DNA of 64,000 nt, taken from assembly GCF_019056515.1 (NCBI RefSeq), contig NZ_CP064873.1:2232001-2296000 (forward strand). Reading direction: 5' to 3'. Origin of the DNA: Microbacterium paraoxydans (GTDB lineage: Bacteria > Actinomycetota > Actinomycetes > Actinomycetales > Microbacteriaceae). Position numbers and translations under genes: made by a program. Shown in pieces: positions 44,657 through 52,191 of this stretch (positions are counted from its first letter, which is position 1; the number at the start of each line of letters is the position of its first letter). The notes beneath the pieces were generated by a model, which saw nothing but the letters and a program-made list of their open reading frames with translations, did no database searches and was not told where the DNA came from.

Positions 44657-44971
44657 TCAGTTGCTGTGGTACTCCCGCAGCTGGGCCTCAAGTTGGGGGA
44701 GCGTCATCTCGTCGTTCGGCCGGTCGTACTTACTGGCGACCGGCGCGACAGCGAGGCTGACGCCGTTGCTCAGAACCAGCGTGACGTCCGTGATGTTCTC
44801 TGCGTCACCGAGGTAGCCAGTGACCGTGACCTGTTCGGCATAACCGACGGCGAAGGCCGACTGACCGGAGCGGCGGATATTGCCGAAGGATTCCTCAGCG
44901 AGTTGGAGCAAGATCTTCGCGGTCTCGTCGGAGACGTCGATGGTCAGGCTGCCGTAGTAGATGCGCTTCAT
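44657..44971 (-). CDS. Reverse-strand phage gene, unknown function
   Basis: The 104-residue product MKRIYYGSLTIDVSDETAKI onward is mixed alpha/beta and soluble, with a run of valines and no known motif. It lies against the direction of the early operon, between HNH and methylase genes. A TAGAGT box stands six bases before its ATG, so it has its own leaderless promoter and could be expressed in the lysogen. It is a moron-like candidate of unknown role. Confidence 0.7.
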   Translation of the reverse strand: MKRIYYGSLTIDVSDETAKILLQLAEESFGNIRRSGQSAFAVGYAEQVTVTGYLGDAENITDVTLVLSNGVSLAVAPVASKYDRPNDEMTLPQLEAQLREYHSN

Positions 44972-44977
44972 GCCGGC

Positions 44978-44983
44978 ACTCTA
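44978..44983 (-). promoter_or_regulatory. Leaderless -10 box of the reverse-strand gene
   Basis: TAGAGT on the minus strand, then GCCGGC, then ATG at 44971. Confidence 0.6.
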
Positions 44984-44997
44984 TCGGGGGTGACCCG

Positions 44998-45819
44998 ATG
45001 AGCGCGCTCAAGTCGCCGGTGCAGTACTTCGGTGCGAAGCAGCAGATCGCGGAGCAACTCGTCGCGCTGATGCCTGCGCACATCGGGTACATCGAGCCCT
45101 ACGCCGGGTCGCTCTCCGTCTTACTGGCGAAGCCCGAGTCGAAGATCGAGGTCGTCAACGATCTCGACGAACGCCTCATGACGTTCTGGCGAGTGCTGCG
45201 CGACCGTCCAGAGGAGCTGCTCCACGTTGCGGAGTGCACGCCGCACTCCCGCGAGGAGCTCGAGCGCGCCGCGCGACTGGACGCTGAGACGGACCTCGAG
45301 CTCGCACGTCAGGTCTGGGTCATGTTGACGCAGGGGCGATCGCGAACGATGAAGCGCACCGGTTGGCGGTTCTACGCCGACCCTCGCGGAACGAACGCAT
45401 CGTTCGCGACGTACATGAGCGCGTACCGTCGTCGGCTTCTTCCCGCGGCGGAACGACTTCTGAACGTCTCCCTCGAGAGCCGCCCGGCGCTCGAGGTGAT
45501 CAAGAAGTACGGGGCTCACGCCGACAACCTGCTCTACGTCGATCCGCCGTACGTTCACTCGACGCGACGAGGCGCGCGCTACACGCACGAGATGACCGAA
45601 GGCGATCACCGCGAGATGGCCCGGGTGCTGCGAGCGTGCAGCGCATCCGTGATGCTCTCCGGCTACGCCTCCGAACTGTACGACGAACTGTTCGGCGACT
45701 GGCACCAGGTCCAGATCAGCGCCCGATCCGACAACGCCGTCGACCGCGACGTCGTCGAAGTCGTCTGGGCGAACCGCCCTGTCGGGAACTTCCTGTGGCA
45801 CGACGAGGTGAGGACGTGA
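44998..45819 (+). CDS. dam: DNA adenine methylase (D12 class)
   Basis: The 273-residue product has the cofactor motif YFGAKQQIA near residue 9, YIEPYAGSLSVLLAK, EVVNDLDERL and the catalytic LYVDPPYVHS near residue 180. This is the Dam/D12 arrangement that methylates adenine N6, often within GATC. Phage methylases guard against host restriction. It is the forward gene after the reverse-strand unit. Confidence 0.92.
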   Translation: MSALKSPVQYFGAKQQIAEQLVALMPAHIGYIEPYAGSLSVLLAKPESKIEVVNDLDERLMTFWRVLRDRPEELLHVAECTPHSREELERAARLDAETDLELARQVWVMLTQGRSRTMKRTGWRFYADPRGTNASFATYMSAYRRRLLPAAERLLNVSLESRPALEVIKKYGAHADNLLYVDPPYVHSTRRGARYTHEMTEGDHREMARVLRACSASVMLSGYASELYDELFGDWHQVQISARSDNAVDRDVVEVVWANRPVGNFLWHDEVRT

Positions 45820-45986
45820 GGAATCTGCCGTGGGGCGCCGCCCCGGACACCCATCCCCGCGAAGTGCGCACGCCGTGCCGGCGCCGCTGCTGCTGGACAC
45901 CGCTCGGTCACTCGACCGTCCGAGACCACCTGCCCGCCACCCACCCGCTGGCGTGCCACTGCCACCGAGAGGAGACGAAGCGATGA
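45816..45986 (+). CDS. Small Cys/His-rich protein
   Basis: The 56-residue product VRNLPWGAAPDTHPREVR onward contains CRRRCCW near residue 24 and CHCHREE near residue 48, together with several histidines, and could bind zinc. GTGA and ATGA overlaps with the methylase and the HNH gene support translation. No family recognised. Confidence 0.5.
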   Translation: MRNLPWGAAPDTHPREVRTPCRRRCCWTPLGHSTVRDHLPATHPLACHCHREETKR

Positions 45987-46381
45987 CCGTGACCATGGCG
46001 ACGAAGAAGGCCGTCATCGAGCGTGACGGCGGGTTCTGCCTCCTGGCCCTGCCAGGCTGCAGCGGTGAGGCGCAGACGACGGACCACCGCGCGAACCGCG
46101 GCTCCGGCGGGTCCACGATCCTCGACGACCCGGCGAACCTCGTCGCGGCCTGCACGCTCTGCAACGGCGCGAAGGCGGACGCCGGCGGGCTGACGCTCAT
46201 GGAGCTTGAGGAGCGCGGCCTGTGGGTGCGGAAGGACTCCACGAACGCGAAGACCCTGCAGCGGTCACGCGAGACGCCGGTGGAGTACCTCGACGGCGAG
46301 CGGTTCTATCTCGTCTCCGCGACCGAGCGGCGACACATCAGCGAAGGGAGGCCCGACCGTGACGTGGTTCAAGGTCGATGA
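45983..46381 (+). CDS. HNH-domain protein, second copy
   Basis: The 132-residue product starts after GAGGAGACGAAGCG. It has CLLALPGCSG, then TTDHRANRGSGG with the HNH Asp-His, DDPANLVAACTLCNGAK with the central Asn and a cysteine pair, matching an HNH fold with zinc. It overlaps the next gene by 23 bases. Confidence 0.78.
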   Translation: MTVTMATKKAVIERDGGFCLLALPGCSGEAQTTDHRANRGSGGSTILDDPANLVAACTLCNGAKADAGGLTLMELEERGLWVRKDSTNAKTLQRSRETPVEYLDGERFYLVSATERRHISEGRPDRDVVQGR

Positions 46382-47039
46382 CGGGTTCTGGTCGCACCCG
46401 AAGACGGCGATGCTGTCCGACGCGGCGGTGACGCTGTGGGTCCGGGCGGGAGCGTACTCGTGCCAGCACCTCACCGATGGGCTGATCGCCCGGCCTGTGC
46501 TCCGCCTCGTCGGCACCGCTGAGGCGGCGGCCGAGCTGGTCGCCGCGCAGCTGTGGATGGTCGACGGCGACGGATGGCGGTTCCACGACTGGGCGGAGTA
46601 CCAGGAGACGTCCGAGACGGTGAAGAAGCGCCGGGAGGAGGCGCGGGATCGTCAGCGCCGTGCGCGTGCGTCACGGGACGAGAAGCGCAGTCGGTCACAG
46701 GGTGAGTCACGCGTGACATACGACGTGACCGACGGCGTGAGTTCGCAACCCCCGACCCGACCCGACCCGACCCGACCCGACCTCCCCTCTACTGACGTAG
46801 AGGGGACGCGCGAGGCGCGCTCCCCCTTCTGCGAGAAGCACCAGCCCAACGGCCCCGGCGGGAAGGCATGCCGAGCATGCGGTGACGCGCGGATGGCGTA
46901 CACGCTCTCCGGTGCGGCGATGAAGTCCGCACCGATCCCGTTCACGGTCGTCCCCGGTGCCCGGTGCCCCGACGGGAAGCACACGCTGCTGCCCGACGGC
47001 ACGTGCACACGGTGCGAGTACCGGGCGGAGGTCGCCTGA
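46359..47039 (+). CDS. Replication-initiator-like phage protein
   Basis: The 226-residue product has an N-terminal winged-helix-like domain (VTWFKVDDGFWSHPKTAML, LWMVDGDGWRFHDWAEYQE) common at the start of phage replication proteins, a basic helix (VKKRREEARDRQRRARASR), a Pro/Thr/Asp linker built by a CCCGA repeat, and a C-terminal zinc-finger-like part (CEKHQPNGPGGKACRACG, CPDGKHTLLPDGTCTRC). Start GTG. Helicase-loader or initiator function is inferred only. Confidence 0.65.
   Translation: MTWFKVDDGFWSHPKTAMLSDAAVTLWVRAGAYSCQHLTDGLIARPVLRLVGTAEAAAELVAAQLWMVDGDGWRFHDWAEYQETSETVKKRREEARDRQRRARASRDEKRSRSQGESRVTYDVTDGVSSQPPTRPDPTRPDLPSTDVEGTREARSPFCEKHQPNGPGGKACRACGDARMAYTLSGAAMKSAPIPFTVVPGARCPDGKHTLLPDGTCTRCEYRAEVA
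46751..46780 (+). repeat. CCCGA pentanucleotide repeat, six copies
   Basis: Six perfect CCCGA units encode Pro-Thr-Arg-Pro-Asp repeats in the linker of the replication-type protein. A change of copy number by one or two would shift the frame and remove the zinc-finger end. Confidence 0.9.
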
Positions 47040-47380
47040 TGGACGGCTACCTGCCGGTGAAGGTCCTCGTCCCCCTCGACGTCTTCGCGACGCTGCGCGC
47101 AGAGGCCGAGGCCCGGGGCATCACAACCACTCAGCGCATCGCCCAGCTGCTCGCGCCGACGAAGCAGGGCGGCCGCCGGCTGAGGTCCGGCCGACACAGC
47201 GGCTACACGACCGCCGCCGGCGAAGAGATCACGACCGACCGCCGCTTCGGGCGCTCCTGGGCTGAGGCCGGGGCTCCGTTCGGCATCACCGAGAAGACGG
47301 CCAAGGCGTGGGCGGCGAAGTACGCCACCGAAGTCAGAGAACAGAACATGCGCGACCGCGCAGAAAGGAACGCATCGTGA
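47039..47380 (+). CDS. Small basic phage protein, putative DNA-binding
   Basis: The 113-residue product MDGYLPVKVLVPLDVFATLR onward has a ribbon-helix-helix-like beginning (VLVPLDVFATLRAEAEARG) and a later helix-turn-helix-like WAEAGAPFGITEKTAKAWAAKY. It is coupled to the previous gene by TGATG. Function unknown. Confidence 0.6.
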   Translation: MDGYLPVKVLVPLDVFATLRAEAEARGITTTQRIAQLLAPTKQGGRRLRSGRHSGYTTAAGEEITTDRRFGRSWAEAGAPFGITEKTAKAWAAKYATEVREQNMRDRAERNAS

Positions 47381-47616
47381 GCAAGGACACGCAGATCCCC
47401 GTCGGGGAGTTCATGAAGATCCGCGACGCCGTCGCCGGCGAGCTGCGGAAAGGCGCGAGCGCCCAGACCCAGAAGACGACGCTCGTGCGGCAGGCGGAGC
47501 AGCTGCTCATCAGCGGCTTCATCGACATCGACACCGTGCGCGAGGCCCTCGCCACGCCGACGAACCACCAGACGCTCGGACACCCCGACACCGTTACGAC
47601 CGACGAGGAGAACTGA
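47377..47616 (+). CDS. Small hypothetical phage protein
   Basis: The 79-residue helical product (VSKDTQIPVGEFMKIRDA onward, GTG start) overlaps its upstream neighbour by four bases and precedes the 2H phosphoesterase by two bases. No family recognised. Confidence 0.55.
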   Translation: MSKDTQIPVGEFMKIRDAVAGELRKGASAQTQKTTLVRQAEQLLISGFIDIDTVREALATPTNHQTLGHPDTVTTDEEN

Positions 47617-47618
47617 CC

Positions 47619-48221
47619 ATGAGCAACACGAACCAGTTCGTTGGGCGCGAGGAGACGCTCGCTTCCATCGGCGTCGACGTCAAGACGCTCGGATTCGTCG
47701 GCCTGACCTTCGACCCGCTCGAAGTCCGCCAACAGCTGGACAGGCAGAGCTGGGGCGTTCGCATCGTCGAGAGCGACTACGTCTATGCACCCGACGGTGA
47801 CTTCCGTCACTGGGTACAGGGCCCTGTCGCCGAGCGAAGCGCGCACGTCACTGCGAAGTACGGTCTCCTCACCGCCGCGCACGAGCGCACGGAGATCGTC
47901 AACGACCTCATCGGATGGCCTCGCGAGGTGTCCGTCGAGGTCGTCGGCATCGAGGTCTTCCCGTCGCCGTACCCGGATCTCCCGTACGGATGCCTGGTCG
48001 CGCGCCTCGGCGGCGACGAACTCGCCGAGATGAACGCCGCGCTGAGCGTCCTGCCGCACGTCGACTCGTTCGCCGAATACAAGCCCCATCTCACGCTCGC
48101 CTACCTGCGGCCCGAGGTCGCGACCTACGCCGGAATTCCTGAGGCCCAGTCCTGGCTGCTCGGGAAGCAGTTGCGCGTCACCGGCATCGACTACGGGCGC
48201 GTCTACGGAGAGGTGAACTGA
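47619..48221 (+). CDS. 2H phosphoesterase, possible anti-CBASS enzyme
   Basis: The 200-residue product has the two HxT motifs that define the 2H superfamily: H76-V-T78 in [11 protein letters not shown] and H157-L-T159 in [11 protein letters not shown], 81 residues apart. These form a two-histidine active site acting on 2',3'-cyclic or cyclic-oligonucleotide phosphodiesters. The YKPH-T-AY pattern and phage location resemble Acb1, which destroys CBASS second messengers. RNA-end repair is the main alternative. It is translated just before ssb (TGATG). Confidence 0.78.
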   Translation: MSNTNQFVGREETLASIGVDVKTLGFVGLTFDPLEVRQQLDRQSWGVRIVESDYVYAPDGDFRHWVQGPVAERSAHVTAKYGLLTAAHERTEIVNDLIGWPREVSVEVVGIEVFPSPYPDLPYGCLVARLGGDELAEMNAALSVLPHVDSFAEYKPHLTLAYLRPEVATYAGIPEAQSWLLGKQLRVTGIDYGRVYGEVN

Positions 48222-48718
48222 TGTCCGGCGAGACCGTGATCACCGTGGTCGGCAACCTGACCGCCGACCCCGAGCTGCGGTACACGCAGAACGGCCTCCC
48301 GGTCGCGAACTTCACGATCGCGTCGACGCCGCGGAACTTCGACAAGGCGAAGAACGAGTACGTCGACGGGGAGGCGCTGTTCCTCCGCGCGTCGTGCTGG
48401 CGTGAGTTCGCGGAGCACGCCGCCGGCAGCCTCACGAAGGGCATGCGCGTCATCGCGCAGGGCCGTTTGCGTCAGCGCTCCTACCAGGACCGCGAGGGCA
48501 ACCAGCGCATCGCGATCGAGCTGGAGGTCGATGAGATCGGCCCCTCGCTCCGGTACGCGACTGCGCAGGTCACGCGTGCAGCACGGCCGGAGGGCGGCCA
48601 GGCGGACCGCGGCCGCACGGAAACCGCGACGGACACCGGATGGGCCACGACGCCCGCCGGAGGCGCACAGGATGCGTGGCAGGCACCGGGAGGGTTCGGC
48701 GATGACACACCGTTCTGA
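48221..48718 (+). CDS. ssb: Phage single-stranded DNA-binding protein
   Basis: The 165-residue product begins with the OB fold ([52 protein letters not shown]) and ends in a Gly/Ala/Thr-rich tail with the acidic tip GDDTPF that recruits partners. It serves replication and the RecT system. ATG start by TGATG coupling. Confidence 0.95.
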   Translation: MSGETVITVVGNLTADPELRYTQNGLPVANFTIASTPRNFDKAKNEYVDGEALFLRASCWREFAEHAAGSLTKGMRVIAQGRLRQRSYQDREGNQRIAIELEVDEIGPSLRYATAQVTRAARPEGGQADRGRTETATDTGWATTPAGGAQDAWQAPGGFGDDTPF

Positions 48719-48968
48719 CCACGGCCGCCCGCTCGAGGCGCAGCTCGCGACCGCCCGGATGCTGCTCGGCCAGTACGCCGCGCAGATCGACGAGTACGAC
48801 GGGATGAACCGGGAGCAGCGGCGCACCCCCCGCGGCCGCGACCTCGCATCCCGCATAACCGGACTCCGCGCCGGACTCAAGAAGTGGATGACCCGCGCCG
48901 CCGAACTCGAGAAGGCGCTCGAAGACGAACCGCATACCGACAACGAGACCGAAGGACATGAAGCATGA
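48702..48968 (+). CDS. Small helical phage protein
   Basis: The 88-residue product [20 protein letters not shown] onward is highly charged and helical, overlapping ssb by 17 bases and the next gene by four. No family recognised. Confidence 0.55.
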   Translation: MTHRSDHGRPLEAQLATARMLLGQYAAQIDEYDGMNREQRRTPRGRDLASRITGLRAGLKKWMTRAAELEKALEDEPHTDNETEGHEA

Positions 48969-49351
48969 CAAGGATCATCGGAGGCGGCAGCCTCAAACTC
49001 GACACCCGATCGATGCTTCCCGTTGCCTCGGGCACCTGCTACAGCGGTGGCTGCGAACGACGAGCAGTGACATTCGCCTACTCGTCGACCGGCTACGCGA
49101 TCGGCCGCGATGGGCTGATCCCCGTCTGCCGCCGACACCTGCTCGTCTATCGCATCGGAAAGGGCAGCGGCGGCCCGTGGCAGGCGGAGGATGAGTTCGC
49201 GCAGCTGCGGTTCTGCCGCCGCTCCCGGTGGCGCTGGCTCGCTCAGTGGCGGATCCTCCTCGATCAGCGGGCAGCGCTCGCAGGGCGCGAGTCGCGAGGG
49301 CAGCGCCGCCTCAGGATCTCCAGGGATGCCGAGAATCGGAGGCACGTATGA
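48965..49351 (+). CDS. Hypothetical phage protein
   Basis: The 128-residue product [20 protein letters not shown] onward has three cysteines (GTCYSGGCERR, PVCRRH) and a basic Arg-rich C terminus. It is coupled on both sides by ATGA. Function unknown; the cysteine and histidine pattern could bind zinc. Confidence 0.5.
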   Translation: MTRIIGGGSLKLDTRSMLPVASGTCYSGGCERRAVTFAYSSTGYAIGRDGLIPVCRRHLLVYRIGKGSGGPWQAEDEFAQLRFCRRSRWRWLAQWRILLDQRAALAGRESRGQRRLRISRDAENRRHV

Positions 49352-49953
49352 ACCAGATCCTCTGCGTCGCGGGGTGGCCCGGCGTCCCCTCGGTCGCACC
49401 GTGCAAGGCCGCCGACGTCCACCTGGAGACCTGCACAAGCGACGACTGCCGGGGATGCTTCCCGCGGTCGGCGGAGCGCGGGTTCCTGTGCGCGTCGCAC
49501 TTCGACCGCGTCGAGCACGCCCTGGCTCGGTGGGACGACTTCTCCCGCCGGGCCCGGCAGTTGGGCATGTCAAAGGCCGTCCAGCGCGACAACGCCGGCG
49601 TGCGCACGACCGCCGAAGGGCACGTGAACCTCACGGGCGTGTACCTCGCGCTCGACGAGTGCCGACGCTTCCTGAGCAGCGAACCGGGCACCGCGGAGAT
49701 GTGGGTGCAGACCGAGGCCGGCGCCGCCGACGCCATCCAGTTCGCGGCCGCCGCCGAACGCGCCTACCGCTCCCACGAGGTCGAGGAACGCCCTCACCGG
49801 ATCCGCCGGGTCCGATGCCCCGAATGCCAGCAGCAGATGATCTGGCACCCGCCCGCCTGGTACGAGGGCCACGTGACCGTGAAGTGCTCGAACGACGAGT
49901 GCCGGCACGTGCTGAACCAGGACGAGTACGAAGAACTGGAGAACGCATCATGA
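49348..49953 (+). CDS. Zinc-ribbon phage protein
   Basis: The 201-residue product has an N-terminal cysteine-rich part (CTSDDCRGC near residue 29, then CASH) and a C-terminal zinc ribbon (VRCPECQQQ near residue 156, CSNDECRH near residue 182). The middle is helical. It may bind nucleic acid; no closer family is recognised. Confidence 0.6.
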   Translation: MNQILCVAGWPGVPSVAPCKAADVHLETCTSDDCRGCFPRSAERGFLCASHFDRVEHALARWDDFSRRARQLGMSKAVQRDNAGVRTTAEGHVNLTGVYLALDECRRFLSSEPGTAEMWVQTEAGAADAIQFAAAAERAYRSHEVEERPHRIRRVRCPECQQQMIWHPPAWYEGHVTVKCSNDECRHVLNQDEYEELENAS

Positions 49954-50345
49954 CCGACCACAGCACCGAACAGCTCGCGCTGTACATGAACGCCCGCGAC
50001 GTCCGCGAATACGGCACGGCCGCATGGGACAGCCTCGACCTCGCGGGGCAGGAGGCGTACCTCAAGGACGCGACGGCGTTCGTCACCGCGATGAAGGCGA
50101 TCGGGTGGGAACAGCCCCCAGCAAATGACCCCCTCGCCACACCCGTCGAGCGACCACCCGTCACGCTCCCTGACGGCCGCGTGGTCTATCCCGGCGACAA
50201 CCGCTTCGCCGTCCGAGTCCGCACGATGTACGGCGTCCTCGACGAGCAGATCGTCGAGGCGTCGAATCTCGTCGAGGCGCTTCACACCGCGGCCAAGGTT
50301 CCACTGCCCGGGTGGTTCAAGACGATGGAGGAGCAAGCATCGTGA
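49950..50345 (+). CDS. Hypothetical phage protein
   Basis: The 131-residue acidic product MTDHSTEQLALYMNARDVR onward has no cysteine motif or membrane helix. It is coupled upstream by ATGA. An 11-codon frame fills the 28 bases to the next gene with overlaps at both ends, which I do not call as a gene. Confidence 0.55.
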   Translation: MTDHSTEQLALYMNARDVREYGTAAWDSLDLAGQEAYLKDATAFVTAMKAIGWEQPPANDPLATPVERPPVTLPDGRVVYPGDNRFAVRVRTMYGVLDEQIVEASNLVEALHTAAKVPLPGWFKTMEEQAS

Positions 50346-50373
50346 CCGCTCTGCGTGCTGCTGGGGGTGCGCG

Positions 50374-50745
50374 ATGAGCGACTACACGCCAACCACGGAG
50401 GAGGTGCGGGAGTTCATCGAGGCCGCCGATCGCGTCATCGCGGGCATGGTCGCGGGGTCGTCTGCGGTTGAGGCGTTCGACCGCTGGCAGGCTGCTCATG
50501 ATGCCGAGGTGCGGGCTGGTGTCGTAGCCGAGGAACCGGAAGGCCGGCGCTGGTTCTCCGCCGCCTATCGAGCGCAGAACGGGAACATCATTCCGATCGG
50601 GGAAGAGACCGTGCTCGCAGAGTACGCACAGAAGACGGTCGACAAGTTCTCGCGTGAGGACGACGAAGGCCCGGACTACTTCTTGGCGTCTCGCATCCTC
50701 CCGCCGTGGGTGCCGGTGAAGCAGGAAGGAGCCGACGATGCCTGA
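50374..50745 (+). CDS. Hypothetical phage protein
   Basis: The 123-residue acidic product MSDYTPTTEEVREFIEAADR onward is mixed helical with a conserved-looking RRWFSAAYRAQNG centre. Many early actinophage operons carry such proteins. Function unknown. Confidence 0.55.
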   Translation: MSDYTPTTEEVREFIEAADRVIAGMVAGSSAVEAFDRWQAAHDAEVRAGVVAEEPEGRRWFSAAYRAQNGNIIPIGEETVLAEYAQKTVDKFSREDDEGPDYFLASRILPPWVPVKQEGADDA

Positions 50746-50947
50746 GCCGAAGGAGTGGGTCACGGTCAAGGAGGCCGCGTTCCTCGCTGGCCGCAACGTC
50801 CGCCAGATCTACCGGTGGATCGACGCCGGCCGCCTCGCCACTCGACAGAGCATCGGCGGTGTCACCCTCGTCCTGTCGAAGGCCGTCGCCCGCATCGAGG
50901 CCGAGGTGAAGCGCGGTCGACCGAGAGGATCCGCGACACGCAGATGA
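50738..50947 (+). CDS. Excisionase-like HTH protein
   Basis: The 69-residue product has a MerR/Xis-type winged helix: WVTVKEAAFLAGRNVRQIYRWIDAGRLATRQ, then a beta wing and a basic end. It could be the recombination directionality factor for the serine integrase or a transcription regulator. It is the last gene of the early operon. Confidence 0.7.
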   Translation: MPEPKEWVTVKEAAFLAGRNVRQIYRWIDAGRLATRQSIGGVTLVLSKAVARIEAEVKRGRPRGSATRR

Positions 50948-51022
50948 CACGACACACATCCGACGTGCATTAATTCGTCAAAGCCGTCACGATGGAAACA
51001 GCAGGACGAGTCTGTCCACAGC

Positions 51023-51063
51023 ACGAAGCCCCGGCCCTCACTCGAGGATCACCGGGGCTTCGG
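51023..51063. terminator. Terminator at the end of the early operon
   Basis: ACGAAGCCCCGG and CCGGGGCTTCG pair around an 18-base loop, 76 bases after the HTH stop and eight bases after the stop of the reverse-strand gene, so it can serve both strands. Confidence 0.75.
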
Positions 51064-51070
51064 CCGTGAG

Positions 51071-51238
51071 TCACTCCGCGTGACCGCCTGGTTGCGGACC
51101 GCCCGCCGCGTAGCGAACAGCCAGCGCTGCATCCCGAAGGATCTTCGCGCGATTCGACGGGCTCAGCCCCTTCGAGTCCTCAATGATCTCCACCGCGGCA
51201 CTGTGCACAGCACGCCGTGCATCGTCGTAAGTTGCCAT
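51071..51238 (-). CDS. Reverse-strand 55-residue helical protein
   Basis: The product MATYDDARRAVHSAAVEIIE onward is helical and soluble. GGAGGGAGA precedes the ATG by seven bases, a strong ribosome-binding site. It lies between early and late operons on the opposite strand. Function unknown. Confidence 0.6.
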   Translation of the reverse strand: MATYDDARRAVHSAAVEIIEDSKGLSPSNRAKILRDAALAVRYAAGGPQPGGHAE

Positions 51239-51310
51239 CTGCTTCTCCCTCCATGCTGACCCCCGCACCCTGCGCACGAGTACCGCACAGCATAGGACCG
51301 GCCACGGACA

Positions 51311-51613
51311 TCACCGACGACGGCCATGCGTTGGCAGACCTCCGCGCACCACCTCGACCCCGTCGACAGCGTAGATCCGGCGATCAGCTGGTCTCGGATT
51401 CGCCCGACGCTTAGCCTCACTCGCTGCGCCGAAAGCCGCGCGCCTCTCCCGCTCCCCGGGATTGGTCCGCGAGAACGGCGCGCCGCGTCGAGGCGACCGT
51501 TTCTCCGGCTCCTCGCACCGCACACCATCAGCCGTCTCATGAATCGACATGCGGCCATCGCTACGGAGCGCATGCGACTCCCGACACACAGTGCACACCC
51601 TGAACTGCAGCAT
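51311..51613 (-). CDS. Reverse-strand zinc-finger-like protein
   Basis: The frame encodes 100 residues with VCTVCRESHALRSDGRMSIHE and a later RCEEPEKR, a C-x2-C...H...C pattern recalled from small phage zinc proteins. The likely coding sequence seems to extend upstream without a start codon, so the 5' end is uncertain; the gene may be decayed. No ribosome-binding site is evident. Confidence 0.4.
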   Translation of the reverse strand: MLQFRVCTVCRESHALRSDGRMSIHETADGVRCEEPEKRSPRRGAPFSRTNPGERERRAAFGAASEAKRRANPRPADRRIYAVDGVEVVRGGLPTHGRRR

Positions 51614-51696
51614 CCCCACAGCATCCCAGAACCACAGCGGATCAGGCCAGGCGCCACCGCGAACGCGTACAGGCTGCGCACGATGAGGTGACCGCC

Positions 51697-52191
51697 ATGG
51701 CTCAAGGTCGCCCGGTCGAAGCCGCTACACGCGCACGCGCGATAGAACTCATCCAGGGCGGAGCGCCTCGGAACGCTGTGGCCCGCGAGTTGGGTATCGC
51801 CCCGTCGTCCGTGTCAGGGATCGCCCGTGACGCTGGCCTGTCGTTCGATCGCGCGACTCAGACGGCGTCGGCGACCGCTGCCCGCCAGCACGATCTCAAG
51901 GTGCGTCGGCTGGAGTTGATCGACGAGCTCGTGGCAAAGGCTGCGGATCATCTCGTGGCGATCGATCAGCCGTTCCTCGCGTTCAGCTTCGGCGGCAAGG
52001 AGAACGAGTACAACGAGCACCTGCTGGATCGGGCGCCGACTGGCGACATCCTGAACCTGCACCGTGCCGCGTCGCTCGCGTTGAAGGACGCCCGCGAGCT
52101 GATCAAGGACGACGACGATCAGGGTGTCGGCGAGGCCGAGTCGATGCTGATGAACCTGATCCTCGAGCTGGGGCTGAATGAAGATGAGTGA
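51697..52191 (+). CDS. terS: Terminase small subunit
   Basis: The 164-residue product has an N-terminal HTH (ATRARAIELIQGGAPRNAVARELG) for pac/cos recognition, a helical centre (KVRRLELIDELVAKAADHLV), and an acidic C terminus. I start at ATG 51697, preceded by GAGGTGA; the GTG at 51688 is part of that site. It overlaps the large subunit by 14 bases. Confidence 0.82.
   Translation: MAQGRPVEAATRARAIELIQGGAPRNAVARELGIAPSSVSGIARDAGLSFDRATQTASATAARQHDLKVRRLELIDELVAKAADHLVAIDQPFLAFSFGGKENEYNEHLLDRAPTGDILNLHRAASLALKDARELIKDDDDQGVGEAESMLMNLILELGLNEDE

Noticed and set aside
50342..50377. Eleven-codon frame between two early genes
   Set aside because: Overlaps at both ends are suggestive, but the length is too short to judge from sequence alone.
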